Below are positions 1 to 11,117 of a DNA stretch of 64,000 bases, piece by piece (the stretch's first letter is position 1; every line of letters begins with the position of its first letter). The notes beneath the pieces were generated by a model, which saw only the letters and a program-made list of their open reading frames with translations, made no database searches and had not been told where the DNA came from. Source of the DNA: Kappaphycus alvarezii (lineage: Eukaryota > Rhodophyta > Florideophyceae > Gigartinales > Solieriaceae); NCBI GenBank assembly GCA_002205965.3, contig NADL03000623.1, positions 1,302,001 to 1,366,000 on the forward strand, given 5' to 3'. The position numbers and the translations under genes were made by a program.

Positions 1-553
1 CCCAATTTGGTGATGTACTTCGTGTTCTATGATAAACGTCGTCGATATTGGTCAGCTCGAATGAATGCGTTACAGGGACTTGGTCCAGTCGTAAGAACCA
101 AGCTTCCCAGGCGATCACTTCGTTTAAGTTAAGTATTGCAGCAGTAGTCTCAATTTCAGGGAGAGAAAGGTGCTTCAGCTTGTCATGAATGGCGTCCAAC
201 TTTTCTGATTTGTTCATCACGTCGCACCACGCAGCGTCTTGTTTCGAACCCTTGGTACTTAAACAGCCATTTCGCACCAGGTGAGAACGACTATGACCTT
301 CTCCTGTTATTTTGGAGCGTCATTTGAAATCTCGGTTGCGGTCTTTGCATGAGGCCATGTATATGTAGATTTGTTTGAGCCTCGTCGGCTTACTGCCGAC
401 TGTAAGGTAGCCAGAATCTGGATTCCCACCAGCGAAGTTCGGAAATTTCTCTTGGTCCGGTTCTGTTAGTTCTTTCCCTACCGTAACTTTGGAGCCACTG
501 ATGTCATAACTGGACGTGAAATCTTCGCAATTTGCTCCATTAAATTTCTCCAA
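1..553 (-). pseudogene. Partial unrecognised ORF running off the left edge, one in-frame stop
   Basis: On the minus strand an open frame starts near 553, meets one TGA near 321, and then stays open in the same frame to the window edge. The second half (about 105 codons) is acidic and looks helical, and contains no obvious domain. It lies on the same strand as, and downstream of, the Gag-like relic at 1083-2267, so it could be a further part of the same decayed retroelement; this is inference. No catalytic motif is visible. It may equally be a broken host gene whose remainder lies outside the window. Confidence 0.3.
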
Positions 554-1082
554 ACAAATTCCTTTGTCTTAATTCAATGGAAGCCTCACTTGTTTTCCGT
601 CAATTTAGACTGAGAATATTTGATTACCTAGTTCGATACAAGCTTCAAGTTGCTACATTGTTGGAAAACCAATAATTGTGTCAAAAAGAAATTCTTACAT
701 CACAAGGAAGTCCGAAGACAGTGAGATACGGCCCCATCCGCGATAGTTATCCTCCCAGTGGTTGGGAGGAAATCGAGGCCTAGTTACTCGACCAGATCTC
801 CTGAAATGAGATTTAGGACTGCTCCGTAGTGAAATAATGCCTGTGAATCTCTTCCTTGTACCTTGACAGGGACTAATTTACCGTAAGACTTCTGGCGGTT
901 TTGTTCGCAGAGGTAACGACAGCCTCTTCCCATTGTCAGTAATCCCGGACCTCAAGATCTTTTTCGACTCTCACCTCGCAATCTCGGCATTCCATCTCAG
1001 CAGCTGCCCGAAGGTCATACCGGATGGGGCCGTATTGAGCTCGGATATTAGGTCGTATTTTTTGACGTATCCTAACAAATCC

Positions 1083-2267
1083 CTAGTCGTAAACCGCGGC
1101 TTCCGCATTTGGGGCCAAGGTGTTCATACTTTTTGTTCGAGGAAACGACGGATCCGGGAGGTAGTATAGCGAGTCTTGGTCTAGCCTTAGATTCCTTGAT
1201 TGAACATTCACTTCAGCGTCTTGTTTGGTAACGCTAACTTTTTCGGATTCCTGAGCGACTGAAACCGTCCCCGCGTCAACATGTCCCTTCTTTTGTCCAC
1301 TTTTTAACAGCTTAAGCGTTAATCTTGATTCTACCCTTGCTTCCAGTATTCCACCTGGACACCCATTCTTCGACCTAAAATTACTCTCATAATGCCCGTA
1401 ATGACCGCGTTCCCCTACGTGTGTTTCGGTGGGGATTCTAAGGACACTGGTTAGCGAAATGTCATGTTTTGGGCAACAGGAGAATACTAATCCCTTCTTC
1501 GGGCTCGCCGTCTTATTCTCCCTATTTTTTAGGGCGAGGTTCTTGAATTGCGAATTGATCAAGTAAAAACGGTTGTCGAAATGGTTCTCCACTTTCTCCT
1601 CGAGCTTCCTGACATCGCTCCGAACAGACTCCAATTCCGCTAGACACGGAGCAGGCCTGAAGTAATTCTGCTTGTGATCAAAGACAAAATTCTTCATATT
1701 GATTTGCCCTCGTTGGGAACCCAACGACTGGAAGGTCTCGGATTTCCTTGCGTGTTACACAATTGTATCCTTCAGATCGCTAAAAGAGCGATGTTCTTCA
1801 ATAGGAAGGAAGTCAGCCAGGCGTTTGTCGACTGGCGCCGCTTTCCGGCGCATCTCGTACTTTCTTTCGTTGTTGAAACCTGACTTCTCGTCCATTCTTC
1901 ACAATCTAGCCAATGAACCCTAAAAATCCTGTTAATCTAAACGACCTTCGATGGCAAAACGAATCATATCATTGGCTTCTACCGTCCTTGTGTATTCCTT
2001 GACAAGCCACGCACAAAGTTTGTTAAATTTACGGCCATTTCCATTCAAAGACCATCCAGTTATAAACTTTGCCTTGCACCTCGCCCTAACTTCTCCAGAC
2101 AAAGAGTCAAAAACTTTTATAAACTTCTCTTCGTCGTTCTTACCTCTCATTAAAACATTGACGTACGTATAAAGGAACTCTTCCATGTCTTCCTCCCTGC
2201 TACCATTGAACCGCAAGTAGGCGGGATCTATCATGCGAATGATATTATGAGAGGCCTTGCAACCCAA
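1083..2267 (-). mobile_element. Decayed retrotransposon Gag-like region
   Basis: Two minus-strand open stretches follow each other. The first (2267-1932, 111 codons) resembles a retroelement capsid: an arginine/phenylalanine-rich start with RFNGSREEDMEEF and a later helical part ending near LVKEYTRTVEAND. The second (1724-1083, 213 codons) opens with a coiled-coil-like segment (ELESVRSDVRKLEEKVENHF) and contains a cysteine/histidine cluster (ERGHYGHYESNFRSKNGC) that looks like a ruined CCHC zinc knuckle. Capsid, then coiled coil, then knuckle is the order of a Gag protein. About 200 bases with stops separate the two parts. The neighbouring pol relic lies on the opposite strand, so the two are either from different copies or rearranged. 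The assignment rests on pattern only. Confidence 0.4.
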
Positions 2268-2459
2268 CAGCCAAAGTATAGTGCTACAGGTGCATCAAAT
2301 CTCGACATAAGTACCAACTGAGAGGGTGAAAATGGCGCTAACGGAAAAAGCTACCACCAACTATCCGAGATTAGAGTCGTTGGGAGCGACTAAAGTGCTA
2401 CGTTGAACTGTACGGAGATTACGCATTGTCCGCCACAAAACACATCGAGGAAGACATCG

Positions 2460-3625
2460 ACTGTGAAGACCCTAGGGACGACGAATTAGACTTTTTGAAC
2501 ATTTTCGCAGTGTAAGAGCCAGAGAGCGAGTTGAAGCCGCTGACAACGGATAAAATCCTCTGGGAACAGGACGAGATCCCTTCTGCAAGCAATTAAAGGA
2601 TGAATTCACGGAATTGGAACGTAATGTCAGAGACTTTACGATAGAACAGCGTAGACTAGTTGTTAGACTTGCGAAGGTAGACGAATGGGTGCAGATCCAC
2701 CTGCAAAGGTCGCTGCGACCGAGCGTCATAATGATATCTCACTACGCGAAAATGTCCAGACATCCCGGAAGCTCACATATGTACATAACGTTACTTCGCA
2801 CATTATTCTGGCCAGACATTGCGATAGATGGAGCTTGGTGTTTAAAAAACAGTGAGGCAATGTTACTCCTATAGAAAAGAGCGTATCGCTCTTAGGAAGC
2901 ATGCGAATTTACTCAAACACCTTCCTGCCTCGAGACCTCCCCAGTTTGTGGGCATCGATATTCTCGGCTCGTTACAAAAGCCTTCATTTGGTTTTCACTA
3001 TCTGTTAGTGATCAAAGGTAGGTACTCGAATCTATTTAGCACCGTACCGCCACGCAGTGATACTGCATAAGCTGTCACCAAAGAATTCTGTGAAGAAAGG
3101 GTGTTTATCTACTGGCCTCCAGTGTATGTATTGTCCGACAATGGCGGACAGTTCGTGAGTAATTTTTTCTAGATCATTTCCTCCGTATTAGGCACGCGTA
3201 ACCTCTTTACGACGGCCTATTATCGGCAGACCAATGGTCAGACGAAGATATTTAACAGGACAATCCCGTTTGAGTTGCGTCACTTTTGCAGTGAGTATGG
3301 AAGGGACTGGGACCAGTTGTACTCCTCTGTAGCATACCGCTAAAACAGTAAAGTCCACAGGGCTACCTGTTGCATCCAATTTGAGTTCTTGTGCAGTCAG
3401 GTTCCGTCTCCGCTTGCGCTCGCGCAAGTAGAGGCGATGGACATTGAACAGTTCAACCAAAGTCAAGTGAAGCGTTTCTTCCATGACAGCTTGAAAGGCA
3501 CATTGGCAAGTTCAGAGAAAAAATTAAGCTCCACTCAACAAGCGTTCAGACGCGACTCCGATCGCCAAGCGCTATTCCTCATTGAGACAATTGCAATGGG
3601 TGAATCCGTCCTCGTCCGCCGGTAA
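2460..3625 (+). mobile_element. Decayed Ty3/gypsy pol: RNase H-integrase junction and integrase
   Basis: The reading frame is broken but the order is clear. From about 2540 there is the basic linker that follows RNase H (RDPFCKQLKDEF), then the zinc-binding part of integrase (HPGSSHMYITLLRTLFWPD, about 2760-2822). After a frame change, the frame from 2852 to 3625 carries the integrase core: FVGIDILG holds the first catalytic Asp, VLSDNGGQFVSNFF near 3125-3170 holds the second, and NGQT near 3234-3245 lies before the expected Glu. In-frame stops occur at 3068-3070, near 3169 and near 3342. The tail to 3625 is the C-terminal part. No LTR was recognised on either side. The element cannot make a protein as it stands. 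Confidence 0.75.
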
Positions 3626-3639
3626 AAGGCAGAGGAAGA

Positions 3640-5860
3640 CGACGCTACTGTAACGACAAAAGGAACAGGTGGATCTTTAACCAGAGAATAAGCTCCGATC
3701 TAAGGCACTGGGTACCTATCCAGTCTCAAGGAAGTCCTCAAATGCAGTAACGATCCTCCACGATGAGCCGAAGGATATGGTGTCACAAGACAGGGTGACC
3801 AAGGCACCTATTCGACATCGAACGAGTGTTGAACCTATGGGACACCCGTTTGGGAACATCAGGAAACTCCTGAGTCGTGAAAGGAAACATATGTCACTTC
3901 CGAAGAGACAGGCCAAGTTAAAGTAAGAACCTCTGCTGAGGTTGCCGTGCAACGGGCACCAAAAAAACCCTCTATAAAAGGAATGTTTCTTATGTAATGT
4001 CAGAAAGATGTAGCCCTAGACCCGCAACGTACGGTTGACGAAGCTCTGCGTTGACGTTCGGCGTGAATCAAAACAGGCGAGGTATCGAGCTTGGGGCAGA
4101 CCCGAGGCGATGTACGGGCCACGCTCATCACCGTTGAAACAACAAGGGTTAATACTGAATACAATATCAGAAACAACGCAAGAGACATAGGTTCTTACTC
4201 GTTCGATCGGATTGTGGATCACGATCTATAAAGAGTACTTTACTGCGTCCGCTGGACGAACTACTCTTCTAGCGATGATACATGGGAGCGGATGCACTCT
4301 ATTCCTTACAATGCCGTATTACAGTACCTCAGGCGTTGGCGGCTGAAGCCACCGCAGAATAAATCATCCTCGAGGTAAATCTTGTAATTTAACAGTGAAC
4401 AAGGAAGGCCCTTGTCTGACCGCGCCGGATGCGTCCGGGTCGCAGGAGAAAAGAAGAACACAGCTCATTAATTGCTACTAAATACACGCTACGTGTTAGA
4501 GAATGATAAGGGAAGCTACGCTTTCTCAAAGGAGACATGTGAGACGTAAGTCTAGTTGTTTATTCATGAACACAACAAAAAGCCGGCTACGCCCCTGCTC
4601 TCATGTGTCGGTCACTTAATCGTCCATCGAAAAGGAACGTCATCTCCCCAGACCCCGACGCACCGACAGTGTCCTGCTGCTCAGCAGGGGGAAGAAAATG
4701 TTCCTTCCCTTCAACAATAATGCCCCTGAGCATATCCAGGAGGCAGATGAAGGTTAGACGGCGACTGTTGCCGTTGCGATGAAGGGCCCAGGCGAATTGG
4801 GGACCCCAGTTGTTGCTAGAAACCATGCTGAGCATACGCACAACGTCTTCGTACGCGTCACGCTAACGGCTCCGCTGAGCTTGTGACGGGAAAATTCCAC
4901 TCGATATCCATTACGGAAAACGCCGCCAAGGGTCTGTCATGTGCGACCCGCGATCATCGCGTTGTATGCGACCGTCCTCACCCCGTTAGATCGGCCTGTA
5001 ATGCAAGAAGGCGGATGTACCGCGCTAAAGTCACAAAAGTTCGGGGAGAAGGGTAGGCGATCGGATCCAAAAGGGGGAAAATAAGAAGGGACAGCAAATT
5101 AAAAAAACAATGAAGGTGATAGATAGCTGCAGTAGTAGAGCGAGTAGCGCAAAAGCAAGGAAAAATGCGACTGTAAACGGGATCTCCGGGTTCCGCAGTC
5201 AAACCGTGCTGACAAACTAGAGTGGTAAAGGAGGACGCCGGGCCGGGCGCGAAAGAGGTGACCAAAGGGGTTAGACGAACAAAGACGAGCCCAAGAATAG
5301 AGAGTTAAGTCTAAGGTTGGGGGTTTCAAGTCCGAGTAGACAATGATAAATTTATTGCAGTGAGAGTAGATTCTTTAGACTAAATAGTAAACTGGCTCTA
5401 GACTAGTAACTAGAAACATACCCTAATGGCACAAAATAAAAAGGAGCTGAAGATAGGGAAAAATAAAAGATTGAACCGCCCAGCCTAAAGTGATAGGCAC
5501 CATTACAGTAGATCAGTAGAAGGTGGTGGCTAGCAATAGGATATCAGGTAAACTGAATTAAGTAAGTAAAACAATGAGGCACAGAAAAACAATATTACCC
5601 GTCTGGAGCTCAGGTCCAGGAAGGCTCATGCACTACGCAGCCCATCGAACGGGTCAGTGGCGGTCAAAATGCCCGGTTTAAGTCCAACCCAATCTCCTCC
5701 GGCATGTACTGGAGTGAATTTTTCCCTCAATTCATGAAGTATTCTGCTTGAAGGAGGCATCTGCGACCAACGCACGGGATCGACAAGGTCGATTAACGCG
5801 ACACCGTTCTCTTTACAGAGATGCATATTCACAAAGCGCAACCGCTATTATTGTGACCCT
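3640..5860. other. Intergenic DNA, no supported gene
   Basis: Several short open frames occur on both strands but none shows a domain, a run of conserved-looking residues or a plausible start context. The stretch lies between a gypsy relic and a Harbinger relic and is probably further transposon debris. I see no tRNA-like T-arm, no array and no clear repeat. Confidence 0.4.
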
Positions 5861-5929
5861 ATTATTGCTTTCTGCGTTGTTTTGCGAATAATTTCGTCCC
5901 CCAGTAGTTTATTAGATATCGAGGAGGAG

Positions 5930-6670
5930 TTTGTTATGCACTCTTCAAGATTGAGTGAGGTATTTTGGGAGAGCGTGGAGATATTTTGGAGTCCAATGGG
6001 CATCTTCTCGAATTTCGTCCGCAGTTGCTGCGATCCAGAGCATCGATCTAACCAATGGCAATGGAGGAGAATGGATGTCCTCTGGATCGCTGCGTTGGGT
6101 TTATTGACTGTACCAAGATTTAGATGAAAAGACCAGGAGGACATGAAATCTGCAGCGAAGGTGCTATTCAGGACACAAGCGCGTACACTGCCTGGTATAT
6201 CAGTCAATAGTGACTCAGGACGGCCTTATATTTTGCCTTCAGGGACCGCAAGAAAGCCGAAGACATGATCTGACTCTTTTACTGGAGAGCGGAATGGAGG
6301 AGAAGCTAAAGGCAGCCCTTTTAATTGATGATGTTCATTACTACATATACGGAGATTCCGATAATATCACAGGCCCTACATGAATAGGCCTTTCGACCGA
6401 ATGATCGCCACCGCTGATCAGAAGTCTTTCAACACTGCGATGAGCCAGCTTCGCATCAGCGTTGAGAGAGGCTATAAAGATTTGAAGAAACAGTGGTCTC
6501 GGAACGAATTTGCTCGCGGATTCAAGGTGAGGATGTCTCCTGTTGCGCTTTATTATCGGGCTTCTGCCCTTTTGCTAAATATTAAGACATGTATAGAGAA
6601 GAGCGGCCGGACGTGTTGTTACTTCCAGTGCTCAACGCCCTCACTACAGCAATATCTTGAGTCCGAGTAA
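5930..6670 (+). mobile_element. PIF/Harbinger DDE transposase relic, copy A
   Basis: Pieces in different frames add up to a DDE_Tnp_4 (Harbinger) nuclease. CVGFIDCTKI near 6090-6122 holds the first catalytic Asp, followed by RPGGHE. The next block is CLVYQSIVTQDGLIF near 6190-6235, then RRHDLTLLLESG. YIYGDS near 6348-6362 holds the second Asp. A clean frame from 6380 to 6670 then holds the C-terminal helices with NTAMSQLRISVERGYKDLKK, where the family's catalytic Glu normally lies. MHSSRLSEVF near 5936-5965 recurs almost unchanged in copy C at 62.8 kb. At least two frame changes and several stops make it dead. Confidence 0.8.
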
Positions 6671-7047
6671 ACGAGACATTTTGAGTTACGTTTACTCTGG
6701 TCTAGTACGGAATGGACGTCAATCATTCAAACATATTTTCAATCAATCAACCCAATCCACCTTTTATTAGGAAATTCAGGTACACCCACCCCATTTAACC
6801 CAATCCACCTCACAAGAACACGAAGGAGGCAAGCGTACGAACGAGCCACCGATGAAAAAACAGTAGCCTTCAAAAGAGTAGCCGGTTGGTTTGAGTTGCA
6901 GTGTGTTGCCACAAGCATCGTTTGCAGCTCCTTATTTATGTTAGAAGATGGGTTGTTTGAAAGTGAGTCTCCTTTGTGAGGCAAACTCTATGCTTCGGAA
7001 ACTGTGGGCTCTTAAAAAAATCCTGTTATCAAGTTCGTATCAACAAA

Positions 7048-7062
7048 GTACAGTATACAGTA
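7048..7062. promoter_or_regulatory. GTAC palindrome cluster
   Basis: The stretch reads GTACAGTATACAGTA, two overlapping near-palindromes of the family found upstream of most genes in this window. It lies about 400 bases upstream of the EF-hand start codon. Confidence 0.3.
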
Positions 7063-7190
7063 TGTTGTTTCCGCTTGTACTGTAGTTGCACGTTTTCCGA
7101 TACGTGAATTAACATCCACTCCGCTTGACAGTACGGACAATCTGGGATCTTACAGTATCGGGAATCTGTGCGAACGTTTGTGGGATAACC

Positions 7191-7204
7191 CAGTACAGTA
7201 CTGC
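7191..7204. promoter_or_regulatory. GTAC palindrome
   Basis: The stretch reads CAGTACAGTACTGC, which contains a nearly perfect dyad around GTAC. It lies about 260 bases upstream of the EF-hand start codon. Confidence 0.3.
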
Positions 7205-7357
7205 ACACGTAAAGTAATATCAATTACAGTAGCGAGGAGATTTTGGGGTTATTTAAACGCCTGGAAGATGTGGTCGGTAGTATCCATGCCGCTAGTGCGA
7301 ATTACAGTAGTAATCGCGCCTTTTGAATTTCGCCGAGTGCAGTTCCCGCCTACTGAG

Positions 7358-7382
7358 CAGTACTGTACAAACTGTACAGTAA
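7358..7382. promoter_or_regulatory. Double GTAC palindrome near the EF-hand gene start
   Basis: Two copies, CAGTACTGTACA and ACTGTACAGTA, lie side by side about 80 bases before the ATG at 7461. This is the closest placement to a start codon in the window and fits a core promoter or transcription-factor site. Function is inferred from position only. Confidence 0.45.
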
Positions 7383-7460
7383 CCGGAAGGGACCACTGCT
7401 GAGCGTGTTTATTTCCCAAAGCCAATTTCTCCAATACGCTACAAAGAAAACGTGTCTTCA

Positions 7461-8139
7461 ATGCCCAACGCCTCTTCTCCCGACAAGTCGCCACTCCCAT
7501 CTACAAGTCGTCTGGAACCAACTCGTCAAATCAGTCAGCACTGCACAGCAGGCATCGCTGCAAACTTCATCGCATCATTCCCGATGACAGACTCCATCAC
7601 AAATGACGAACGACGCGAGCTCAAGCTTTCTTTTGATCTTTTCGACGACAACAACACCGGTAAGCTCACATCATCCCTTTGAAACCTTTCATCACAAACA
7701 CTTGCCATCTCCACTCCATCACCCTAACCTCTCTCCCTGCTATTTCATCGGCCCCCATGATCCAGGTGTGGTATCGGCCAGCCAGATTGGCATGATTATC
7801 CGCGCTTGCGGTGAAAACCCCTCTGAGGCTCGGATTGCTGCTATCGTCGAAAAGGCCAATGAAAAAGATGGCACCGTTAGCTTTGACGACTTTCTTGAAA
7901 TTATCATTGACCTTCGTACGAATGAAAAGCGAATCACCGTTTCTGACTTGGAGGCCGCATTCAAGGTATTCGACACAAATAACACAGGAACAATTCACAA
8001 GGATGAGCTGCAACGCGTCCTCACAAACTTGGGCGAAAAACTGAATCAACAGGAGATGGCCGAATTTTTCAAATTGGCACAACCTAGTCCTGACGGAGCC
8101 GTGGACTATGAGCGACTGGCCAAGGTCCTTATTCCCTGA
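7461..8139 (+). CDS. EF-hand calcium-binding protein, centrin/calmodulin-like (one intron)
   Basis: The CDS joins 7461-7659 and 7766-8139 and gives about 190 residues. The intron at 7660-7765 has GT and AG ends, and the split codon restores Gly in the first loop. I chose the ATG at 7461; an in-frame GTG nine bases earlier is unlikely. After a non-conserved tail of about 45 residues come four EF-hand positions. Loop 1 is DDNNTGVVSASQ, with Gln where the last ligand should be Glu. Loop 2 has lost its first ligand (ANEKDGTVSFDD). Loop 3 (DTNNTGTIHKDE) is canonical. Loop 4 (QPSPDGAVDYER) is degenerate. The four-hand layout with an N-terminal tail suits the centrin/calmodulin superfamily, but a myosin-light-chain-like role is also possible. 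It is convergent with the Obg gene, 191 bases away. Confidence 0.85.
7660..7765 (+). other. Spliceosomal intron in the EF-hand gene
   Basis: The 106-base intron begins GTAAGC and ends CCAG. Removing it joins the two frames in the middle of the first EF-hand loop, which is what makes this call firm. Confidence 0.85.
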
Positions 8140-8330
8140 TCGTCACATCTTGACATACTCCTCTCCTTGTACATACTACGCTTCCGCAGCATTGTGCCAG
8201 CGCATGAAAACTCGCTAACGTAAACGATACAGCATTTCCGTGGCTCAGTTTTCTTTCATTCTGCCAAAAGGCACTGGCAATGGCCACCCTTCAGTCGGGG
8301 GGAATCACGTCACGCCACTATTTCCACCAC

Positions 8331-9587
8331 CTATCGTCCTTGGTGTCCATGTGTTTCGTCCTGCGACCCATCATCAATGTCTTTCAAGACACCCGCCGAT
8401 AGGAATCTCACCACAGCCTCCGTTCCGGTCCCATGCTTTGCGGAGAGCGGGAAAATGGGCACCAAGCTCCCGACAGAATCCAGCAAGATGTGCAAGTTGT
8501 CATAAGACGACTGTCCAACGTCCATTTTGTTTGCCGCAATGCAACACATCCGCTCCGATAATCCCTCCTCGTGCATCTCCAATTCGTGTCTCAAAACCTC
8601 CCAATCCTCCACTACCTGTCCTGTCGACACAGACAAGTCCAACACATACACCAACACTTTTGTCCTTTCAATATGCCGCAAAAATTCATGTCCCAATCCT
8701 CTATTCTCATGCGCACCCTCTATCAATCCTGGTATGTCGGCCACCGTGAGTCTGCAATCCTTCAACCGCTCTTCATCCGTGATGGCTGATACCACTCCAA
8801 TGTGCGGGCGGAGAGTTGTAAACGGATAACACGCTACCTTTGGTTTCGCTCTTGATATTGCTCGCAGCAATGTACTTTTCCCTGCATTCGGAAATCCCAC
8901 AAGACCCACATCAGCGATCGTCTTCATCTCAAGCTCTACACGACGCCGTTCTCCTGAGCCACCAGGCTCAGCTCTTTGTGGCGACCGATTCTGAGATGAC
9001 TTAAATGCCGAGTTGCCACGTCCCCCGGCCCCTCCTCGCGCGAGAAGTGCCTGCTGTCCCGCCCGGCTCAGTTCGGCAATAGTCACTGCCTCGCCACGAT
9101 CCACGCTTTTGCCATCATCACAAGGTTCTATCACCGTGAGAAATTTCATTTCAAAAGGCTCTTCATCCACAACATCCTGGAGTTCACGGATTACAGTCCC
9201 AGGGGGAACATTGATAACGAGATCGGCGCCTTGCCTCCCTCGCCGGTTATCAGATCGTCCCGGGGTGCCATGCGCAGCCTGGAATGTTGTTGATGACATG
9301 CGAAGCGAGTTGCAGTCAGTGCTTGCCTCAACCCAGATAGAACCGCCGGTACCGCCATGCCCGCCATCTGGTGGCGCTATTTCCTGATGTGGTCCAGAAC
9401 CGAATGAAACGCAGCCCGGACCACCATCTCCAGCCTTCAACGTGAGAACAGTGCGGTCTACGAAGGATCGGCGGGATCCTGAGTACCCTCTAGAGTGACG
9501 GACTGGCGCGAGGCACAGCAAATTACGAGGCCGCGGGCGTGCTCGAAGAGACGTACAGAGGAAGGAAAACCGAGGTCCAGGCCTCAT
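8331..9587 (-). CDS. Obg-family GTPase, probably mitochondrial (MTG2/GTPBP5/ObgM type)
   Basis: This is an intact 418-residue frame from an ATG. Residues 1-40 are rich in Arg, Ser and Leu and almost free of acids, as in a mitochondrial presequence. The Obg fold follows at about 42-225, with its glycine-rich strands (AGDGGPGCVSF, PDGGHGGTGG, ARGGAGGRGN). The G domain has the P-loop GFPNAGKST (231-239), switch I YPFTT (254-258), DIPG (284-287), NKMD (353-356) and SAK (382-384). Obg proteins assist late assembly of the large ribosomal subunit; with this presequence the mitochondrial ribosome is the likely client, though plastid targeting cannot be excluded. It is divergent from the SpoU methyltransferase gene, whose ATG is 320 bases away. 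No GTAC palindrome lies in that shared promoter. Confidence 0.93.
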   Translation of the reverse strand: MRPGPRFSFLCTSLRARPRPRNLLCLAPVRHSRGYSGSRRSFVDRTVLTLKAGDGGPGCVSFGSGPHQEIAPPDGGHGGTGGSIWVEASTDCNSLRMSSTTFQAAHGTPGRSDNRRGRQGADLVINVPPGTVIRELQDVVDEEPFEMKFLTVIEPCDDGKSVDRGEAVTIAELSRAGQQALLARGGAGGRGNSAFKSSQNRSPQRAEPGGSGERRRVELEMKTIADVGLVGFPNAGKSTLLRAISRAKPKVACYPFTTLRPHIGVVSAITDEERLKDCRLTVADIPGLIEGAHENRGLGHEFLRHIERTKVLVYVLDLSVSTGQVVEDWEVLRHELEMHEEGLSERMCCIAANKMDVGQSSYDNLHILLDSVGSLVPIFPLSAKHGTGTEAVVRFLSAGVLKDIDDGSQDETHGHQGR

Positions 9588-9907
9588 TGGCGCTCAACAA
9601 GTTTGGTGGGGTTGTCTGAATTCCTGCGCAATACCCGGTGTCGAGAGGGCATAGTTGTCAGATCAGATCGAATTTTTGCGACCGATAACTGCTGGTTGAG
9701 AGAATCACGGACCTGTGGAATTTTTCTTAAAGGAGTACTCACCGCTCAGGACTTTGCGTTGCAATCAGTAGGCTCTGTTTAGAGCAGATGAGTGCTTCTG
9801 CGCTCATTTAATGCATATTTTGGCTAATTTTTTGAGCTGATGCTCAACCGGCGATTTTGCGGTACCTTGCCAGCGACCCAGTAGCTCTAGCGGCAATAAA
9901 GAGCTTG
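9588..9907. promoter_or_regulatory. Divergent promoter region between Obg and SpoU genes
   Basis: The 320 bases between two opposite start codons must hold both promoters. I see no TATA-like box that stands out. None of the GTAC palindromes found upstream of most other genes here is present, so these two genes are the exceptions. Confidence 0.5.
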
Positions 9908-11014
9908 ATGAAGCCACCACGAGAGATGCCCTCTACCGCACGCACGATGCCACTTTCTTCGAACTATCCGGCTCCAAAATGCAAAATCAGCACATTAACA
10001 ACTCTATGTTTTGCCGCCCAAGTACTTGTTCCCCATCAAAAGATTGTCAGGTTTAAGCAAGCTCGGCAGTCAACAAGGCGCATGCGGGCAACGTCGCAGC
10101 AACAAACCTACATTCACAGTTTGAAAAATCAACGCATCAAGGATACAAGGGCACTGCTGCGTAGGCGGCAAAGGGAAAGGGAGGGTAAGATTTTACTGGA
10201 AGGACAACGCTTGATTTCAGACGCCATCCATGCGGGAGCTCTACCACTCGATTTTTTCTGTACCAGAGAGGCGCTTGAAAGAAGTGAATCTGTAAGGGCA
10301 TTAAGGGCAGACATTGCGAGTGCCGGCTCACGTGAGTTTCTTGTCACGGAAAGTGTCATCGAGTCGTTTTCCGACACCTCAACGCCACAGGTACGTCCAA
10401 GTTGAGAGAGTGGAAGGAGCTTTCTTCCAAACATGCGGCATAGTTGGTCACCAGCAGAGGAAGGCGACTGATTGAGATAATCTAATGTTCTTTTCTGTTC
10501 ATCGCAGGGCCTTGTGGCAGTGTTTCAGCGCCCACTCTGTAATCTTCCCGCACTATCCACCCTTACCTTGGTATGTGATGACATTAGAGATCCTGGGAAT
10601 CTGGGAACTTTGTTGCGCTCAGCTGCTGGTGCAGGTGTACAGGCAGTGGCTCTTACCGCTGGCTGTGCGGATGTATGGAGTCTCAAGGCCCTAAGGGCAG
10701 GTATGGGAGCTCAGTTCCGTCTACCATCCCAAAGTAATATGACATGGACGCAGATTCAAGACTACATTCAAGCTAGTGGAGGCCGTATCCGGGTTGCAGA
10801 GGGAACTTCAAGTACCCTCTACACAAATGTAGATTGGTCGGTGCCATGCGCGCTCATTATTGGCTCAGAAGCTGCAGGGCCAAGCGAGGAGGCGTTTAAT
10901 GCCGCAGATGAAAAGATTGCTATCCCATTAGAGGCCGGGGTAGAGAGCTTGAACGCAGCGATGGCAGGGGCAGTTATTCTATTTGAGGCATCCAGGCAAA
11001 GGCGAGGCAAATAG
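9908..11014 (+). CDS. SpoU/TrmH-family RNA 2'-O-ribose methyltransferase (one intron)
   Basis: The CDS joins 9908-10390 and 10508-11014 and gives about 329 residues. The first in-frame ATG is at 9908. Its first 60 residues are basic, poor in acids and may be an organelle transit peptide. Next comes the SpoU substrate-binding domain (REREGKILLEGQRLISDAI, about residues 90-110). The catalytic SPOUT domain has all three motifs: motif 1 NLGTLLRSAAGAG, motif 2 IIGSEAAGPSEE and motif 3 SLNAAMAGAVILFEASRQR near the C-terminus. SpoU enzymes methylate the 2'-OH of a nucleotide in rRNA or tRNA using SAM. The sequence best suits an organelle large-subunit rRNA enzyme such as RlmB or MRM types, but the exact target cannot be read from it. 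The gene ends 103 bases from the convergent JmjC gene. Confidence 0.9.
10391..10507 (+). other. Spliceosomal intron in the SpoU gene
   Basis: The 117-base intron begins GTACGT and ends GCAG. It lies exactly between codons (CAG then GGC), and both exons share one frame class, which supports the join. Confidence 0.85.
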
Positions 11015-11117
11015 AATAACAATACAAGACGTAACTTGCATAAGAAGTACCTTTTACAGCTTTAGATGTGCTCGCAAAGGGGCAGTTTTCACGTCAACTT
11101 TCGCGAAGACATACAGT

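Larger units (their letters stand above)
6671..7440. other. Intergenic DNA upstream of the first gene island
   Basis: No gene is supported here. From about 7045 onward the stretch is enriched in CAGTA/GTAC-type words and contains three palindrome clusters listed separately. They probably belong to the promoter side of the EF-hand gene that starts at 7461. Confidence 0.4.

Noticed and set aside
9013-9387. A 124-codon plus-strand open frame inside the Obg gene
   Set aside because: It is an antisense shadow of the glycine-rich Obg fold, with no start context or domain.
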